A DNA stretch of 64,000 bases, taken from assembly GCF_025399195.1 (NCBI RefSeq), contig NW_026252104.1, positions 62,001 to 126,000 of the forward strand, written 5' to 3'. The notes below the pieces were generated by a model. It saw nothing but the letters and a program-made list of their open reading frames with translations, did not search any database and was not told the origin of the DNA. Shown here one piece after another: positions 1-12,052 of the stretch (its first letter is position 1; every line of letters begins with the position of its first letter). This DNA comes from Umbelopsis ramanniana AG (taxonomy: Eukaryota > Mucoromycota > Umbelopsidomycetes > Umbelopsidales > Umbelopsidaceae). The position numbers and the translations under genes are program-made.

Positions 1-822
1 CGTACCTTACGCAATCTCAAAAACTTTGTTTGCGCGTAACTTTAGATAAGAAGGAAGATTTAGTAGGAAGATTTAGTTCGGAACTTCACAGCCAGACCCG
101 AGATCATCAACTACAGATAACCCTATTCAGCACCTAGATCTTTGTTTATTTTGCAGTGATAGTGGCAACGCGGTAGAAAAATGGTTTCGAATTTACTCCC
201 CTCTTATAGATCCAAAATGTGTAGCGTTGCTTTTGTAGCTTTGGCCCCCACTGTGATAAATACTTGGGTGGGCAGCGTGGAGCAGTCGTTTATAGTTCGA
301 GTTGTCATTCTCAGTTATCTAAGACTCCGAAGAGCCGGCACCGCTTACCCCAGCCCCTCACTCTATCAGCGCTGAAGAAGGACGAATAGATGGCTGTTTT
401 GAGATACGTGCAATAAACAGCTCACTATCATGCATCAGTTTCTATTTTTCCACAGTCTCCCATAGTTTCCGGTATGGTTTCGTGTGAAACTTATGGTTGT
501 TTAATTAGCTTTACTAAAAGATCCGAACCAACGGGGTAAGATCAAAAGGAGCTGTGATGGCAATAGTAAATCTCTTGCACCACATCGAATCTTTGATATC
601 CTCGCAAAAAATACACTTTACCTTTAGAAGTGGTGATTTGTAGTAGGTATAACCATTATATCGTTTCTACCCTACCTTCCTATTAGTCTCATAGTATCAG
701 CGTTGTGCGATTCACGTGAGCCAGATTACTAAATACGGGCATCATCGGAATTTGGTATTTTCTTATCAGTAGCATTTAGCCCGCCATTACTTTCCTTTCT
801 GGATTAGCAACTTTAACAAACA
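1..822. other. Upstream spacer, no supported gene
   Basis: No reading frame here resembles a known protein. The longest forward frame (181-375, 64 codons) has no homology that I recognise and no splice partner. The AT-rich right part leads into the TATA box of the NCS1 permease. The left part may belong to the 3' or 5' flank of a gene outside the window. Confidence 0.5.
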
Positions 823-830
823 TATAAAAG
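823..830 (+). promoter_or_regulatory. TATA box of the NCS1 permease gene
   Basis: TATAAAAG lies 87 nt before the ATG at 917. A start of transcription about 30 nt downstream would place two short upstream ORFs in the leader: ATG at 851 (ends in TAG at 908-910) and ATG at 870 (five codons, stop at 885-887). Confidence 0.5.
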
Positions 831-916
831 CTCTGCGCTGACGTTCTGGAATGAGGTGCATTCACTATCATGAATTTAAAAACGTAAACCTATTATCTTT
901 TATTTTTTAGCCTCCA

Positions 917-2995
917 ATGGTTTGCAGCTCGACTAACGATCTAGCATTCAGCATATTAGAAAAGCTTGAGGTACCGGACGATGCAGAGAACGTAGGGGAG
1001 CGATCTATGTGGACCAATGCTGATCTTGCTCCAGTGCCTCATGGTAAAGTATTTGGACATAGAAGATATCCACAGTGAACATGTGCTGACAAGCCTTAGA
1101 TCGCAGAACCTGGACAGCATGGAACTACGTTGCTTATTGGATCGCTGATTGTCTTAACGTCAAGTAAGTATATATTGTTAGTTGTCTGAGCCGGGGTCAC
1201 TGTAAATAACTGTTGATAAATTAGCACATGGATGATTGCTGGATCGCTTATAGCTACAGGCATGACCTGGTGGCAAGCACTGATTTCCGTAGCTGTTGGC
1301 TATGGCATTTGTGCTGTTGTGTTGGTCCTCAACGGCATTTCTGGAGCAGAATACCATGTTGGATTTCCAGTTATCTGCAGATCATCTTTCGGCCTTGCCG
1401 GGTCTTTCATTCCTGTTCTGAACCGGTAAGTAATGCTTCTCCGGGGTTCGCTCGACTGAACCATATTTTTGTTCTCAAAGTAGAGTTTCTTATCATGACT
1501 TACTTTTTTTGGAAACCATGAATAGCGTTATTATGGCGTGTGTCTGGTATGGCGTCCAAGCTTGGATTGGCGTAAGTAATGATCTATTACGTGTGAGAAA
1601 GTATCTAGCCAAAATATTCTTCTAACAATCTTAAATAGGGAGAGTGTGTGTACCAAATGTTACGTGCCATCGCACCAAGTATAGATAACGTTCCAAATAC
1701 CTTCCCCGACTCCAGTGGTACCACCACAAAAGCTTTCATCGGCTTTATCGTGTTTTGGTTTGTTTCCCTGTTCGCAATTTGGGTCCCCGTTGATCGCATC
1801 AGACATCTTTTTACTGTCAAATCCATTTTGCTGCCTATTGCTGCTTTCTCCCTGTTCATATGGTCTATCGTAAGAGCCCATGGTCTCGGTCCCATCATCA
1901 GCCAACCCGCTACATTTACATCATCAGATCAAGCTGCCTGGGCCATCATTAATGGAATCACCGGTTGTATGGGCAACATGGCCGCTTTGGTACGTAACGA
2001 AGCTGATTTGTTCTTCGCCGTTCAATATATAGGACTAACATGTTACTATCTTAGATTATCAATACACCAGATTTTACTCGATACGCAAGAAAACCCAGTG
2101 ATATCTATTACTCACAACTGGTTACCATGCCTGTTGGCTTCTTCATTACTTCGTTCATTGGTGTGGTTGTAACATCCTCTGCTCAATATATCTATGGTGA
2201 AGCAATTTGGGATCCTCTTCAGTTACTGGAAAAGATCGATAGCCGACCGGCTGTATTTTTCATCGCCTTGGCTTTTGCGCTCGCTACTTTGGCTACCAAC
2301 TTGTGCGCCAATTCTATTCCCGCTGGTGCTGATATGTCAGCTTTGCTCCCTCGGTATATCAACATTCGTCGTGGTGGTTATGTTTGCGCCATCATTGGTA
2401 TTTGTATCACACCATGGAAGCTCTTGTCAGGTGCTAGCAACTTCTTAAACTTCTTGAGTGCCTATGCTGTTTTCCTTGGCCCCATTTGCGGCGTGATGGT
2501 TGTTGATTGTAAGATATCTATTGACTTGATTCGTCATCTCGCATAACAGCATTGAACCTAACAACTCTTTGTCATTTAGATTTCTTGGTCAAGCGAAGAC
2601 ATTTGATCGTTCAAGATCTTTACAATCCAGATGGCATTTACTGGTACACATGGGGTATCAACTGGCGTGGTTATGCTGGATATATTGGTGGTATTGCCCC
2701 CAATTTGCCTGGTTTCATCGGTGCTATGGGCTATGAAGTTCCCATCGGTGCTACTAGACTCTATTCCTTTGCTTGGATTTTGGGCTTCCTAGTTGGTGGT
2801 ATCATCTACTATGTTTGTAACTTGCTGTTCCCTTGCAAGTGGATTATCGAAGAACGACGCAAGGAGGTCCGATATGATGTTGAGGACAAGCCCGGAGCCA
2901 GGGCTAACGACCCCACCCGTGAACAACGACTGAGTAATCCCCCTAGCGATTGGTCTGTTCATGATAGTGAAAAATCGGCAGAGCGAAATGAGTGA
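917..2995 (+). CDS. NCS1 family nucleobase/allantoin-type permease
   Basis: Predicted 552-aa plasma-membrane transporter of the nucleobase:cation symporter-1 (Fur/Dal4/uracil permease) family, importing uracil, allantoin or a related compound with cations. Exons: 917-1043, 1100-1163, 1225-1425, 1526-1571, 1639-1989, 2055-2508, 2580-2995; all introns are GT-AG and the frame is open throughout. Seen: WTNADLAPVP near residue 35, RTWTAWNYVAYWIAD in TM1, GVQAWIGGECVY, INTPDFTRYARKP, and ANSIPAGADMSALLP; these are NCS1 hallmarks. About twelve hydrophobic segments and a charged, PEST-like cytosolic tail follow. The first ATG in frame after the TATA box at 823 that is compatible with the family is 917; an acceptor-like TTTTTTAG ends at 910, so an extra 5' exon cannot be excluded. 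The substrate cannot be assigned from sequence alone. Confidence 0.88.
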
Positions 2996-3330
2996 TTGCT
3001 GGAAAATCCATTTTGTATGCCTGGACGGCACTGATACCTCTTTTTTTTTTTTAATCGTGTATAGTGTAACATCAATAACCTTTTGTAATTACCTGTTATT
3101 TGACTCTCATTCTGAGATGTGTCATCTGGATATACATCTAATCATGTCCACCTTATTTTCAACAACTTCAACCAATTTGTAAAAAAATAAATTTACTGTC
3201 ATGCTTGATGAATTTATTCCACCAATGCCTTTACAATATCGTTTGCGCTCAAACGAATACATCGCCGGCTGTTTCAATCTCTGCGTTCACACAGCTCCAT
3301 CATATAGTACATTATAACTTGGCATCAACT

Positions 3331-6009
3331 TTACCAAACACGGCATTTCTTCTCTGGGTTCATCGGTGCACCAGTAGGGCAATTGAACGCTTTTGCGAAC
3401 TCAATCGAATTTTGGATGGCGCCATTTACTCGCCACTGGGGTGGCGGATGTGGATCAGTACTCATCTGTTGAAAGTTGTTCGAAAAATTACATTTAATGA
3501 GAAAGATTCAACTTCAGAAGACAATAAACTTACTCGCATAGCAGCATACTCTGGTCTTATCTTGGAGCACCAAATCTGACCAAAGCTCATAAAAAAGAGT
3601 TGTTCTGCGGAGTATCCGCCTAAAGTTTCCAGGCTTTGATATTTGGTTCCCGTTCGCTGGGCGTCTTTCAGGCTGTTCTGCCACGCATTATATGATATCT
3701 GTAGCCCACCGTTATCAGCTAAGATTTCCCCACTCTCAAACTGGAATTTGAATATGCAAAACATTGTGTAAGTTGGAAAGTTGCTAACGGTGAAAGGAAA
3801 TAGATTAGATGCATACATCACCATTGAGGCGAAGAGATGTATTCTCAGGTCCATTGATAGTGAAGTTGGAGTACTGATCAATGAAACACTGTGCTCTCTC
3901 CAGGTACTGTCGTTCTGTGTCTTTCGTCCACCATGACCTGAATTTTCCATCTCCATCGAAAAGTCTACCTGATGTGTCAAAACCGTGCTATCCGAATGCT
4001 CATTAGTAAATGAAGCATGTCATAAGGAATGGCGTCACTAAATCACTCACAGTTAATTCATGTCCAATGACAGCACCAATGGCACCGAAATTCATATTGT
4101 CAGAGTTGAGCACATTGTAGAAAGGTGGCTGTAAGATACCGGCAGGGAATACAATCTCATTCACAAGTGGATCGTAATAAGCGTTGACTTGATATGGATG
4201 CAACTGCCAAACTTGCTTGTCGACTTTTTGGCCTTGTAGCTCCCATGTCTTCCTAGCTGACCATTGACGGTAAGAGATGTAATTTTCAAAAAAAAGTTCG
4301 GGCGTCACTGTGACAGATTGGTAATACGCATCTAGAGAGGCGGGTGACATAACATCTGGGCTGGATGTTCCGTATCCAATTTTTTGAACTATTTTGTGAA
4401 GCTAGCACAAAGCGAAAATAACAAAATCAACATGTTGGAAAGTTGATCAATGACTTCAAAAATCTCAAATAACCAACCTTGTCTAATGCTACAGTCCTGG
4501 TGACATTGTCAAAAAAATCAAGTTGCATGATGCTCTGTTCTAACGATTCCCGCAGGCGGTTGACCAATTCATTAACCGAGTCTTTGGCAGCTTGACTGAA
4601 TTTGGTCAAGATATAGAATCGACCAACTATCTGACCAAGTACCGTATTGGTGTTCTGTATGCACAACTCTTTTCGTGACGGTGATGTCTTTCCACCTGAT
4701 ATGTGTAGAGTCATGTTCTTAAGTGGTGTACTCAAATCCGAAGAGAGTGCTCCGATTACTGAGAGGATTAAGGTGTTCATAAAATGGTACTGAATTGTCA
4801 TAATGTCAGTTTTGGCGATTAGTGTCGACATAAGCTGAATATAAGATGGAGATGTGATCACTAGGTTGTCGATTGGGTGCTCATTTTGGCGCAGTAATGA
4901 AATCAGCAGATTCCAATCTATCATAGGGGCCATCTCATTGAGCTTGATGACTGTAACAGGATTATATATAGACTCAGGATTGGAAAGTTCTTGCCTAACA
5001 TGATAAAATATATTAGAAGGAAGAGTAGACGAGATCGAAAAGAGTTAATACACTTACGATGAATTGCTAATGAGAGATAATTGTTTTTCAAAATTGACAG
5101 CCCTTGCAACCGAACGATACATATCGTTCTCTGAGTTCACGCCGGGAAGTTGAAAGTTTTGTGATATCTTGTGCCATGTTTCGGCTGCAACTTTTTCATA
5201 CGCTTCCACAATTGAAGAATCGTTATATCTCTCTTTAGTAGCCAATGTTAGTCCACTCTGGAGAACGTAAACGCCGTAGGTTTCTGGATGTGACATTTCT
5301 GAGTCCGCGGCGAATGTGAACAAAGGAGTTATATCAAATTGAATCAAGTAGGCAATGCCTTTAGTAATTGCTGCTCTGACATCTTCACGGTTATCTTCAA
5401 ATATATTTCCAAGGGTCTCTAACAAAGGGTGAAGTGGAGTCGAGCCGCGGATTTCTATTAGAGGTTCGTTGAGGCAACTGTCATAATAGTTTTTTGCTTT
5501 CTTGAATATCTCTTCATCCGTGTGCACCTCACTGGCAGGGACTTTATTACTAGTGTTCTGCAGCTTCAGGTCACTATAGCCATTTTCGAGAATTTGTCGC
5601 AGAGATTCAGAGTTTCCCTTCGATAACGCTTCAAATGCTCCAATTTCTGAAGAAACATATTGGTTGATCCAAATTATGTGATGTTGAGTTTGAGGAATGT
5701 CTTTCGATCACATTGGTCATCATAAGCTTACCTAGTTGATTGTCAGGAATTTCGTACATCTTCGACCAAGCACCACCTATGAACAATTTTTGTGTTAACA
5801 ATCAGCTCCTTTTAAAGAACATTAGGGACAATGTCTAAATGCTAAAGCATACAAGAGAATTGAAAGAAATCTTGACAGGGATCCATCAGTGTATCGATAT
5901 TACTCAGTATGGAATCAGCAGTAGAAAGGCATTGTTGAGAGTGGCAACTGGTGGGCAGACATTGGGCAAGCCCCACTAGAAGCAGTAAGGATGAAAAAGC
6001 TGTGAGCAT
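3331..6009 (-). CDS. Secreted M13 family zinc metallopeptidase (neprilysin/ECE-like)
   Basis: Predicted 723-aa extracellular or membrane-associated endopeptidase of the neprilysin family. Exons on the minus strand: 6009-5853, 5776-5732, 5646-5058, 4994-4478, 4401-4051, 3987-3817, 3740-3534, 3465-3331. The ATG at 6009 gives a hydrophobic signal sequence (MLTAFSSLLLLVGLAQC). Then come DPCQDFFQFSCGGAW (N-terminal M13 signature), NAYYDPLVNEIVFPAGIL, the zinc motif HELTH at about 550-554 (split by an intron after HELT), the third ligand in GEILADNGG (E615, with D619), and the C-terminal RVNGAIQNS and CRVW end typical of M13. All catalytic residues are kept, so an active enzyme is expected. Upstream in-frame codons to 6063 use GTG and are ignored. 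It is convergent with the NCS1 permease (gap about 335 nt). The natural substrate is unknown; peptide turnover is the family role. Confidence 0.92.
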
Positions 6010-6808
6010 GGAAGCATGTTTCAATGAAGCTGAAAAGAAACTGAATTTTTGAAATTGGGTCACAATTTATATAACTGTAGTCAGTAAGCTGACAAGCAAA
6101 GGAACATGAAATAATACGCTAAATGTGGATTGATAATTGAATCCACAACAAATCTTACAATGGCACGGATACGGAACCAATCGGCTTACAACCTTTTCAG
6201 AATATATGTGTTGTGCGCGATGAATGGAATTCGAAGCAAGCAATGCTGACCATTATTTCTGTAAATTAAATACCAAAGCATTTCTTATGAAGCGTTTTTG
6301 TTCATCCTGACCACTGTATTGAAAGGTCACCTTGAAATTTTGTAGAACTCACTTCATCATGAATTCAATTGAAATGAATGTAGTAGGAGTGAGCATAGAT
6401 AAATTTATTGGGAAGATATCTACGCACTAGGAAGCAACGACAAGGAGTGTTGCCAGACGTTCATATCGGCGGATGGAAGGTACACTACGATGCATACAGT
6501 ATTGCCTAGACATACTTCAGTTTATGGATCCATTTAACTTCAATCTACCGTTACTTTCAATAATTTCAATTAAATGGGAAGGGATTCACTTCAATATAAG
6601 CAAGGAACAATTGTCTACATGGTGTTTTTGCACGAACGGACTTGGAAATGGATTCAGGTTAAGGAGCTGAGCATTTCATTTGTAATTCGTATCCCGCTCG
6701 CTGGCAAGTCTTTTCAAAATACCAGCCAATCAGCGATTGCCATTTAACGAATTTAGCACTGCCTTTTGTCTTGAGTTCACTTTAACCTACCTTTTGTCTA
6801 CCAACCTA
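6010..6808. other. Divergent intergenic spacer (M13 peptidase / HUT1-type transporter)
   Basis: About 800 nt between two divergently transcribed genes. The only forward frame over 60 codons (6473-6670) does not resemble a protein family. The spacer presumably holds both promoters; no clear TATA box or repeat was seen. Confidence 0.5.
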
Positions 6809-7979
6809 ATGTTACAGTTTACGCTGTGCGTACTTGGCATCTATGCCTGTTTCTTAACTTGGGGCGTGGTTCAGGAAAGAGTCAGCACAACACCATATGG
6901 CTCAGCTGAGGCACCTAACAAGTTCAAATACTTTGTGTTCCTCAATCTCGTTCAGTCGATTACAGCAGCTATTGTTGCATTCGGCTACCTCAAGATTTCT
7001 GGAAAGCAGACCAACCTCAGAACCTCACCGAACAGTTTATTATTCAAGTATGTACAAGTTGGTTTTCTCAGCTGTATAGGATCTCCATTTGGCTATGCTG
7101 CTTTAAAACACATTGACTACCCAACCATGATCTTGGGCAAATCTTGTAAATTGGTCCCGGTCATGTTGATGAACGTTGTCCTCTACCGTCGAAAGTTCCC
7201 GCTACACAAGTATGTATGCGTTGGTATGATTACAGCCGGTGTATCTATGTTCATGCTCTACCACCCTGTTGCCGAAAACAAAAAGGGAGCGGCTGCCAAT
7301 TCGTTATGGGGACTGTTCCTATTGACAATGAACCTGGTTGTTGATGGCGTTATCAATGCCACTCAAGATCAAGTTTTCCACTCTTACAAAGGATTGGCGA
7401 CTGGACAGCACATGATGTTCTACATGAACGCTATCGCTTCCTTGATATCAGGATGTTATCTGATGCTTAATCCTTACAACGATGAGTTCTGGCGGGCCCT
7501 GGATTTCTGTACCACACATCCTGCTGTTATTCGTGATATTGCACTATTTGGTCTATGCGGAGCTATTGGCCAGTGCTTCATTTTCTATTCTTTAGAAAGG
7601 TATGGCAGTCTCCGCCTCGTTACTGTCACAGTTACACGAAAGCTCTTCACGATGCTTTTAAGTGTGATTTGGTTCAAGCATGAACTTACTGCTGGTCAAT
7701 GGGCAGGTGTTGCCTTGGTATTCATTTGTAAGTAATCGCATATATTACATCCTAGCCCGTTACTTCAGTTTTTGATTATTATTTTTTTTGGCAGCAATTG
7801 GTCTTGAGGCTTACATCAAGAAGAACAGCAACAGTGCCAAACCTACTGCTAACCAACCTCACAAATTAAAACCGTCCAACAACACCATAGCTCACAACGG
7901 CCTCAGTGCTCTAAATTCACAGACGCTTCGAGGCGGCCATTACAATTATCCTATATCCTCAGTGGACAAGTCAGCATAA
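6809..7979 (+). CDS. HUT1: UDP-galactose/UDP-glucose transporter, HUT1/SLC35B1 type
   Basis: Predicted 367-aa multi-spanning nucleotide-sugar transporter of the ER/Golgi (drug/metabolite transporter superfamily, SLC35B). Exons 6809-7727 and 7795-7979, one 67-nt intron. Seen: TWGVVQERVSTTPYG after the first membrane segment, matching the GxxQE motif of SLC35B1/Hut1; GSPFGYAALKHIDYPTMILGKSCKLVPVMLM, shown here only as its family role region at residues 90-125, where KSCK..PVMLM is diagnostic; about ten hydrophobic helices; and a Lys/Asn-rich cytosolic tail. Family knowledge: Hut1 proteins support UDP-glucose supply for ER protein folding. The ATG at 6809 opens directly into TM1; frames upstream begin with TTG and were not used. 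There is no sign of truncation. Alternatives within SLC35B (PAPS transporters) are less likely given the motifs. Confidence 0.88.
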
Positions 7980-8263
7980 AGCTGAATGGATTCACTTCCA
8001 ATCATAGAACAATTTGATACCTCCTACATTTCAAAATCCCTTTTCAATCAAATCAAATAAATTTTTTTGTCGGTCGTGTGGATGATATGAACAACTCTAA
8101 GCAATTTAAAATAATGTACAGATAGCAGTACAGATGATATAAGTTCCTAATGAATAAGTACGTTCACCAATGTCAAAAGATCTGTGATACGCTCCAATAC
8201 AATTTTTTTTTTTTAATTTTTGTTTCTACAGTGATTCTTTGTTAATACGCCTTTCTCCATTGT

Positions 8264-9782
8264 TTACTGCTGGGCACAATTGACTCCTCCTCTGGCATCT
8301 TCTTCATCTTCTTCGTCTTCGTCCCAAACGTTTGAGGCACGGCTCTTGGCACCAAACTGCTCCAAGTCGCCTTCTAACAGAGCACATTCATCTACAATGT
8401 CTGGCTTCTTGGTGGTGTCGACTGGCCTTGCTGGTAGAATGGACTCCATGGTCTTAACATGATCAACAGAAGTCCACATGTTTTCTGGGAATTCAACGTC
8501 GAACTGAAGGTAGAGATCACCAAGGTCATCCTGGCGCTTGAATGTTGGCATGCCTTCGTGAGGAATACGTCGAATATCTCCAGGCTTGATGACTTCGCCA
8601 GCTGGGTGAGTGACATGAATGCCGCGACCATCAAGATGCAAGGCAATGATCTTATCAAATCCAGCAAGAGCTTCGATCAAAGTGATTTTCACTCGGCAGA
8701 GGAGATCGTTACCGGATCTCTGGAAACGTTCATGCTCTTTCTGTTTGATAACAAGTATAATGTCTCCAGTTTCAACACCGGGCTATACCAAATAAAACAA
8801 GTATCGTTAGTTATCGGTAACTGGTAACCAACATCAAGTCAAAGTCATTACATACCTCTTGGTCACCTTCGCCTTTCATGACAATCTTTTGTCCATCGAC
8901 CATACCCTTTTCGATGAAGATATCCAGAACCTTCTTTTCAGAAGTGACCTTTCTGCCTTTGCATTTCTTGCATTTGTCCTTGATAACTTCACCGCTACCA
9001 CTGCAGTCTTGACAGGCAACTTGCATTTGCTGCACCATACCGGGACCAATTTGGCGCATAGCAACTTGGAAACCACGGCCCTTGCAAGTAACACATTTTT
9101 TAACAGCTCCAGTTTTGCCGCCTTTGCTATATTTCATACAGAAAACCGGTTAACAACAGCGTTTTACAGAGTCGCAGAAAAGCAATCATCGAGCGTAAAC
9201 TTACCCTTGGCAATGTGAGCAAATGATGCTTCTCTCCATAGCAAGCTTGGTATGCTTTCCTTTATACAAATCTTCCAATGTCACTTGCAATGGGTGAACC
9301 ATATCTTCTCCACGGCGGGGTCTTGAAGGACGCCCACCATAGCCACCACCGCCGCCAAACTCGAATCCTCCACCCATTCCACCAAAAAGATTTGCAAACA
9401 AGTCATCAGGGGACATGCCAAAGCCGCCTCCCATTTGTGGGCCATCGTCACCGAACCGATCGTATGCTTCTCTTTTTTCGGGATCTGAGAGTGTTTCGTA
9501 CGCATGCGATATGTCCTTGAACATGTCACCGGCATCAGGGTTCTTATCAGGGTGATACTTCATGGCCTGTTGGAAGCATACGTATTAGTACTATTAGTGA
9601 TGATTGCAAATCAAGCATGGATAGTCAACATTACAAGCTTTCTATATGCCTATAATACACAATATTAGTAGTCTTCTGGAGTCTCAAATTGCTTTTATTG
9701 AAAAACTTACCTTCTTGATTTCGGCATCGGAGCATGAAGGGTCTACGCCCAGTGTTTCGTAGTATTTGGTATCGACGACCAT
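8264..9782 (-). CDS. YDJ1: Type I (class A) Hsp40 co-chaperone, Ydj1/DNAJA-like, farnesylation motif
   Basis: Predicted 412-aa cytosolic DnaJ protein that delivers clients to Hsp70 and stimulates its ATPase. Exons on minus: 9782-9711, 9649-9635 (15-nt micro-exon), 9566-9205, 9126-8856, 8782-8264. Seen in order: J domain with the HPD triad in KYHPDKN; Gly/Phe-rich linker (residues about 70-105); zinc-finger region with four CxxC repeats ([32 protein letters not shown]); substrate-binding C-terminal domains; acidic stretch; and a final CAQQ, a CaaX box like that of yeast Ydj1, implying farnesylation and ER/perinuclear membrane association. Length matches the family. The ATG at 9782 directly begins the J domain. 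The 15-nt exon encodes AYRKL in J-domain helix II, so it must be included for activity. Confidence 0.95.
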
Positions 9783-10103
9783 ATTGTGTGTGAAGAAGGG
9801 AAGGTACAGAATTGGGGTCGAAAAATTGGTGCCATACAAGTCAAGAGACAGTCACAGAAGGAAGCTATTGTCGGTGTTTAAATTGAACTCAGGGATATGA
9901 CGAACGGCCAATCACATAAAAATCTACTGTAGTTGAAAGGTATAACGAAGTAGATTTAGGCAGTGAGCATTTAGAAACCAATAACGGCTCGCTTAAATTA
10001 CGTTTAGTGTCCAGAAAAAGCCATATAGTACTTAAGCTCGAGATAATTTGACTGGGGTTTCTTGTACATTACACAAATTATGGTTTCAAATAATGAATTA
10101 TGG
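9783..10103. other. Intergenic spacer
   Basis: About 320 nt between the DnaJ start and the CHMP7 3' end, both on the minus strand. It should contain the DnaJ promoter. No perfect heat-shock element array was recognised by eye. Confidence 0.4.
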
Positions 10104-11752
10104 TTACTGAATTTCTAATGGTATCTTGGTTTTTTGAGGATTAGTTGAATTTTCTGTTTCCTCGATTGGAGTCATAATAGGCTTGTGAGTAGGAATAGAT
10201 AAGTCATCCCTCTCAAATGGAGATTCCGAACGTCGCCTTTCCAGAACTTTCGATTCCAGTTTTTCGAGCTCTTCTAGTTCCTTCTCCAGCTCATCGTTGC
10301 TCAAATCATTATATTGCTTGTCCTGAAGTTCAGCCATACCGAGTTGAAGTGCGTCATCAATCTCTTGTTGATCAGCAAATGTCTCTTGAACTTTGTCCAT
10401 TGTCATATCAATAGCATCCACATTAAGCTCAGAAGAAGATAGTACTGATTTGAGAGCATTCGCGCCCAGATCATAGGCCTGTACAATCTATAGGCATGAT
10501 TTTAGTCTCTGAAATCAACAGAAGATACAATTAATTCTATCAACTCACCTGTGCATCGTTTTGAGAGCTTTCAATTTTGAACAAGATAGTATCCATTGCA
10601 TCAAGATAATGCAACCTTTTCTCCAAAACCGCTTCTATCCGCTTCCTTTGTTTCAGTTTGTATAAAGCTTGCGGCTTTTGCTTCTTTGACAGACATTCTT
10701 TTGTATCAATGGTCAACCTAGAATACATCAAGTTGGTTAGAAATAGTTTTAACAACAGCCTGATACTTATATCACGCATACTTTGACATTGTAGCCTCAA
10801 GTTCATCAATTTGTGATTTTAAGGATTCCGATGTTTCCATAATAGACAGAATACCCTTGTCAGTTTCCGTTATTTCAACACTTTTCTTTTGAGCGACGGT
10901 TGCAGCATTAGCGAATTTGAGCATCTAAGAGATGAACCGTTCGTTAGCAACTTGGCTGTCATTACTAGTGATCTCCTGATAACTTACAATTTGTGCTCCA
11001 TTTCCTCGGTTGATTTCAGCTATAGCAACTCCTTTTGAAGATTCTATGTAACGCAATAGCAACCAAATATCGGCATCGGTGAGTTCGCAATTGGGTATCA
11101 GCGATTTTGAATACCGTTTCCGAAACGTCTCATATGTCATCAAATGATCGGTGATGGATATAGCTTGTTTCTTCTGATGCTCTTCGCATACTTTGGTCGT
11201 CACCAGTTTCAATGTGGGCATAACGACGTACGCGCCAGATTGTTGCGACTGCTTGATAAAGGAAGCTGCATATCGTAATGGTCGGCCGATAAAAACAGAG
11301 AGTAAATATGATGACCATGGCCGACTAGAGAGCGCTCCTGCTTCTAACACCGACTCAACCGTTACTAGGTCTCCATCTTCAATCATATGTTCCTAAGCTG
11401 TGTTAAACTTATCGCTTACAACTATGATGTTCTTAGTGATCAATTCACTCACTGTTACGTTGTTGATGCCAAGAGGCTGTCCGTATTTTCCATACTCGAA
11501 CGCTTTTTCCAAGCCATCCTGAGAGACAGCTAGAGTATATCCGTTGCAAGAAATCATGCCATCTCGGTTAGCTTGTAAGATGACTGTTCGCCAAAAGGAT
11601 GCATTGGCCTCATAACCATATGAATTGGTCTCCTGTAACGAAGAGAAATCAGAGTACAATGAACTCAACCGTGAAGATCCTTTCTTGGGGTCAAATTCGG
11701 GGAATTTCGCTTGAAGGTAGGAAAGTAAGTCTTCATTGTTAGAGGTCGCCAT
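10104..11752 (-). CDS. CHMP7: CHMP7-like Snf7-family ESCRT-III protein
   Basis: Predicted 468-aa protein. Exons on minus: 11752-11453, 11392-10988, 10924-10776, 10717-10549, 10487-10104. The N-terminal half resembles the winged-helix, ESCRT-II-like part of CHMP7 (RLSSLYSDFSSL, SFWRTVIL, PLGINNVTEHMIEDGDL). The C-terminal half is a Snf7 domain: basic helix (KKQKPQALYKLKQRKR), KRLHYLDAMDTILFKIESSQ, and the acidic DLSNDELEKELEELEKLE MIM-type region. Known role of the family: nuclear-envelope surveillance and resealing with LEM-domain proteins, and endosomal sorting; location is inner nuclear membrane/ER and endosome. The first intron (11393-11452, GTGAGT donor) removes an in-frame TAG; this model restores alignment with CHMP7. 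The ATG at 11752 is the only one that fits. The gene is complete. Confidence 0.85.
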
Positions 11753-12052
11753 GCAGTTTTACTCTTGATTTGGCTGTCGCTCTTGGAACGAACCGACTTT
11801 ATGGATTGAGGTTGATGGTGTCTGCACGTGACAGTGAATTTGCAAAAAGCATAAAATTACCATGCTGCTCTACTAACCTCTTGAGGCTTTTATAAACTAT
11901 CTAATCCCATTTTTTCAGATATATAGTGTGCATAGATAGCGTCCCATTTCGATAATTCCAATACATGTTATATCAAAAATGTTTCTTAACAAAAGGTATG
12001 AAGTGATTTACTGCAAAAGACGTCAATTTTTAATGATAAAAGCAGAGTGATG

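Noticed and set aside
11393-11452. In-frame TAG and a seeming 27-nt intron in the CHMP7-like gene
   Set aside because: A 60-nt intron with a strong GTGAGT donor and TTAG acceptor removes the stop, has normal size, and gives PLGINNVTEHMIEDGDL, which lines up with CHMP7. No pseudogene or ultra-short intron is needed.
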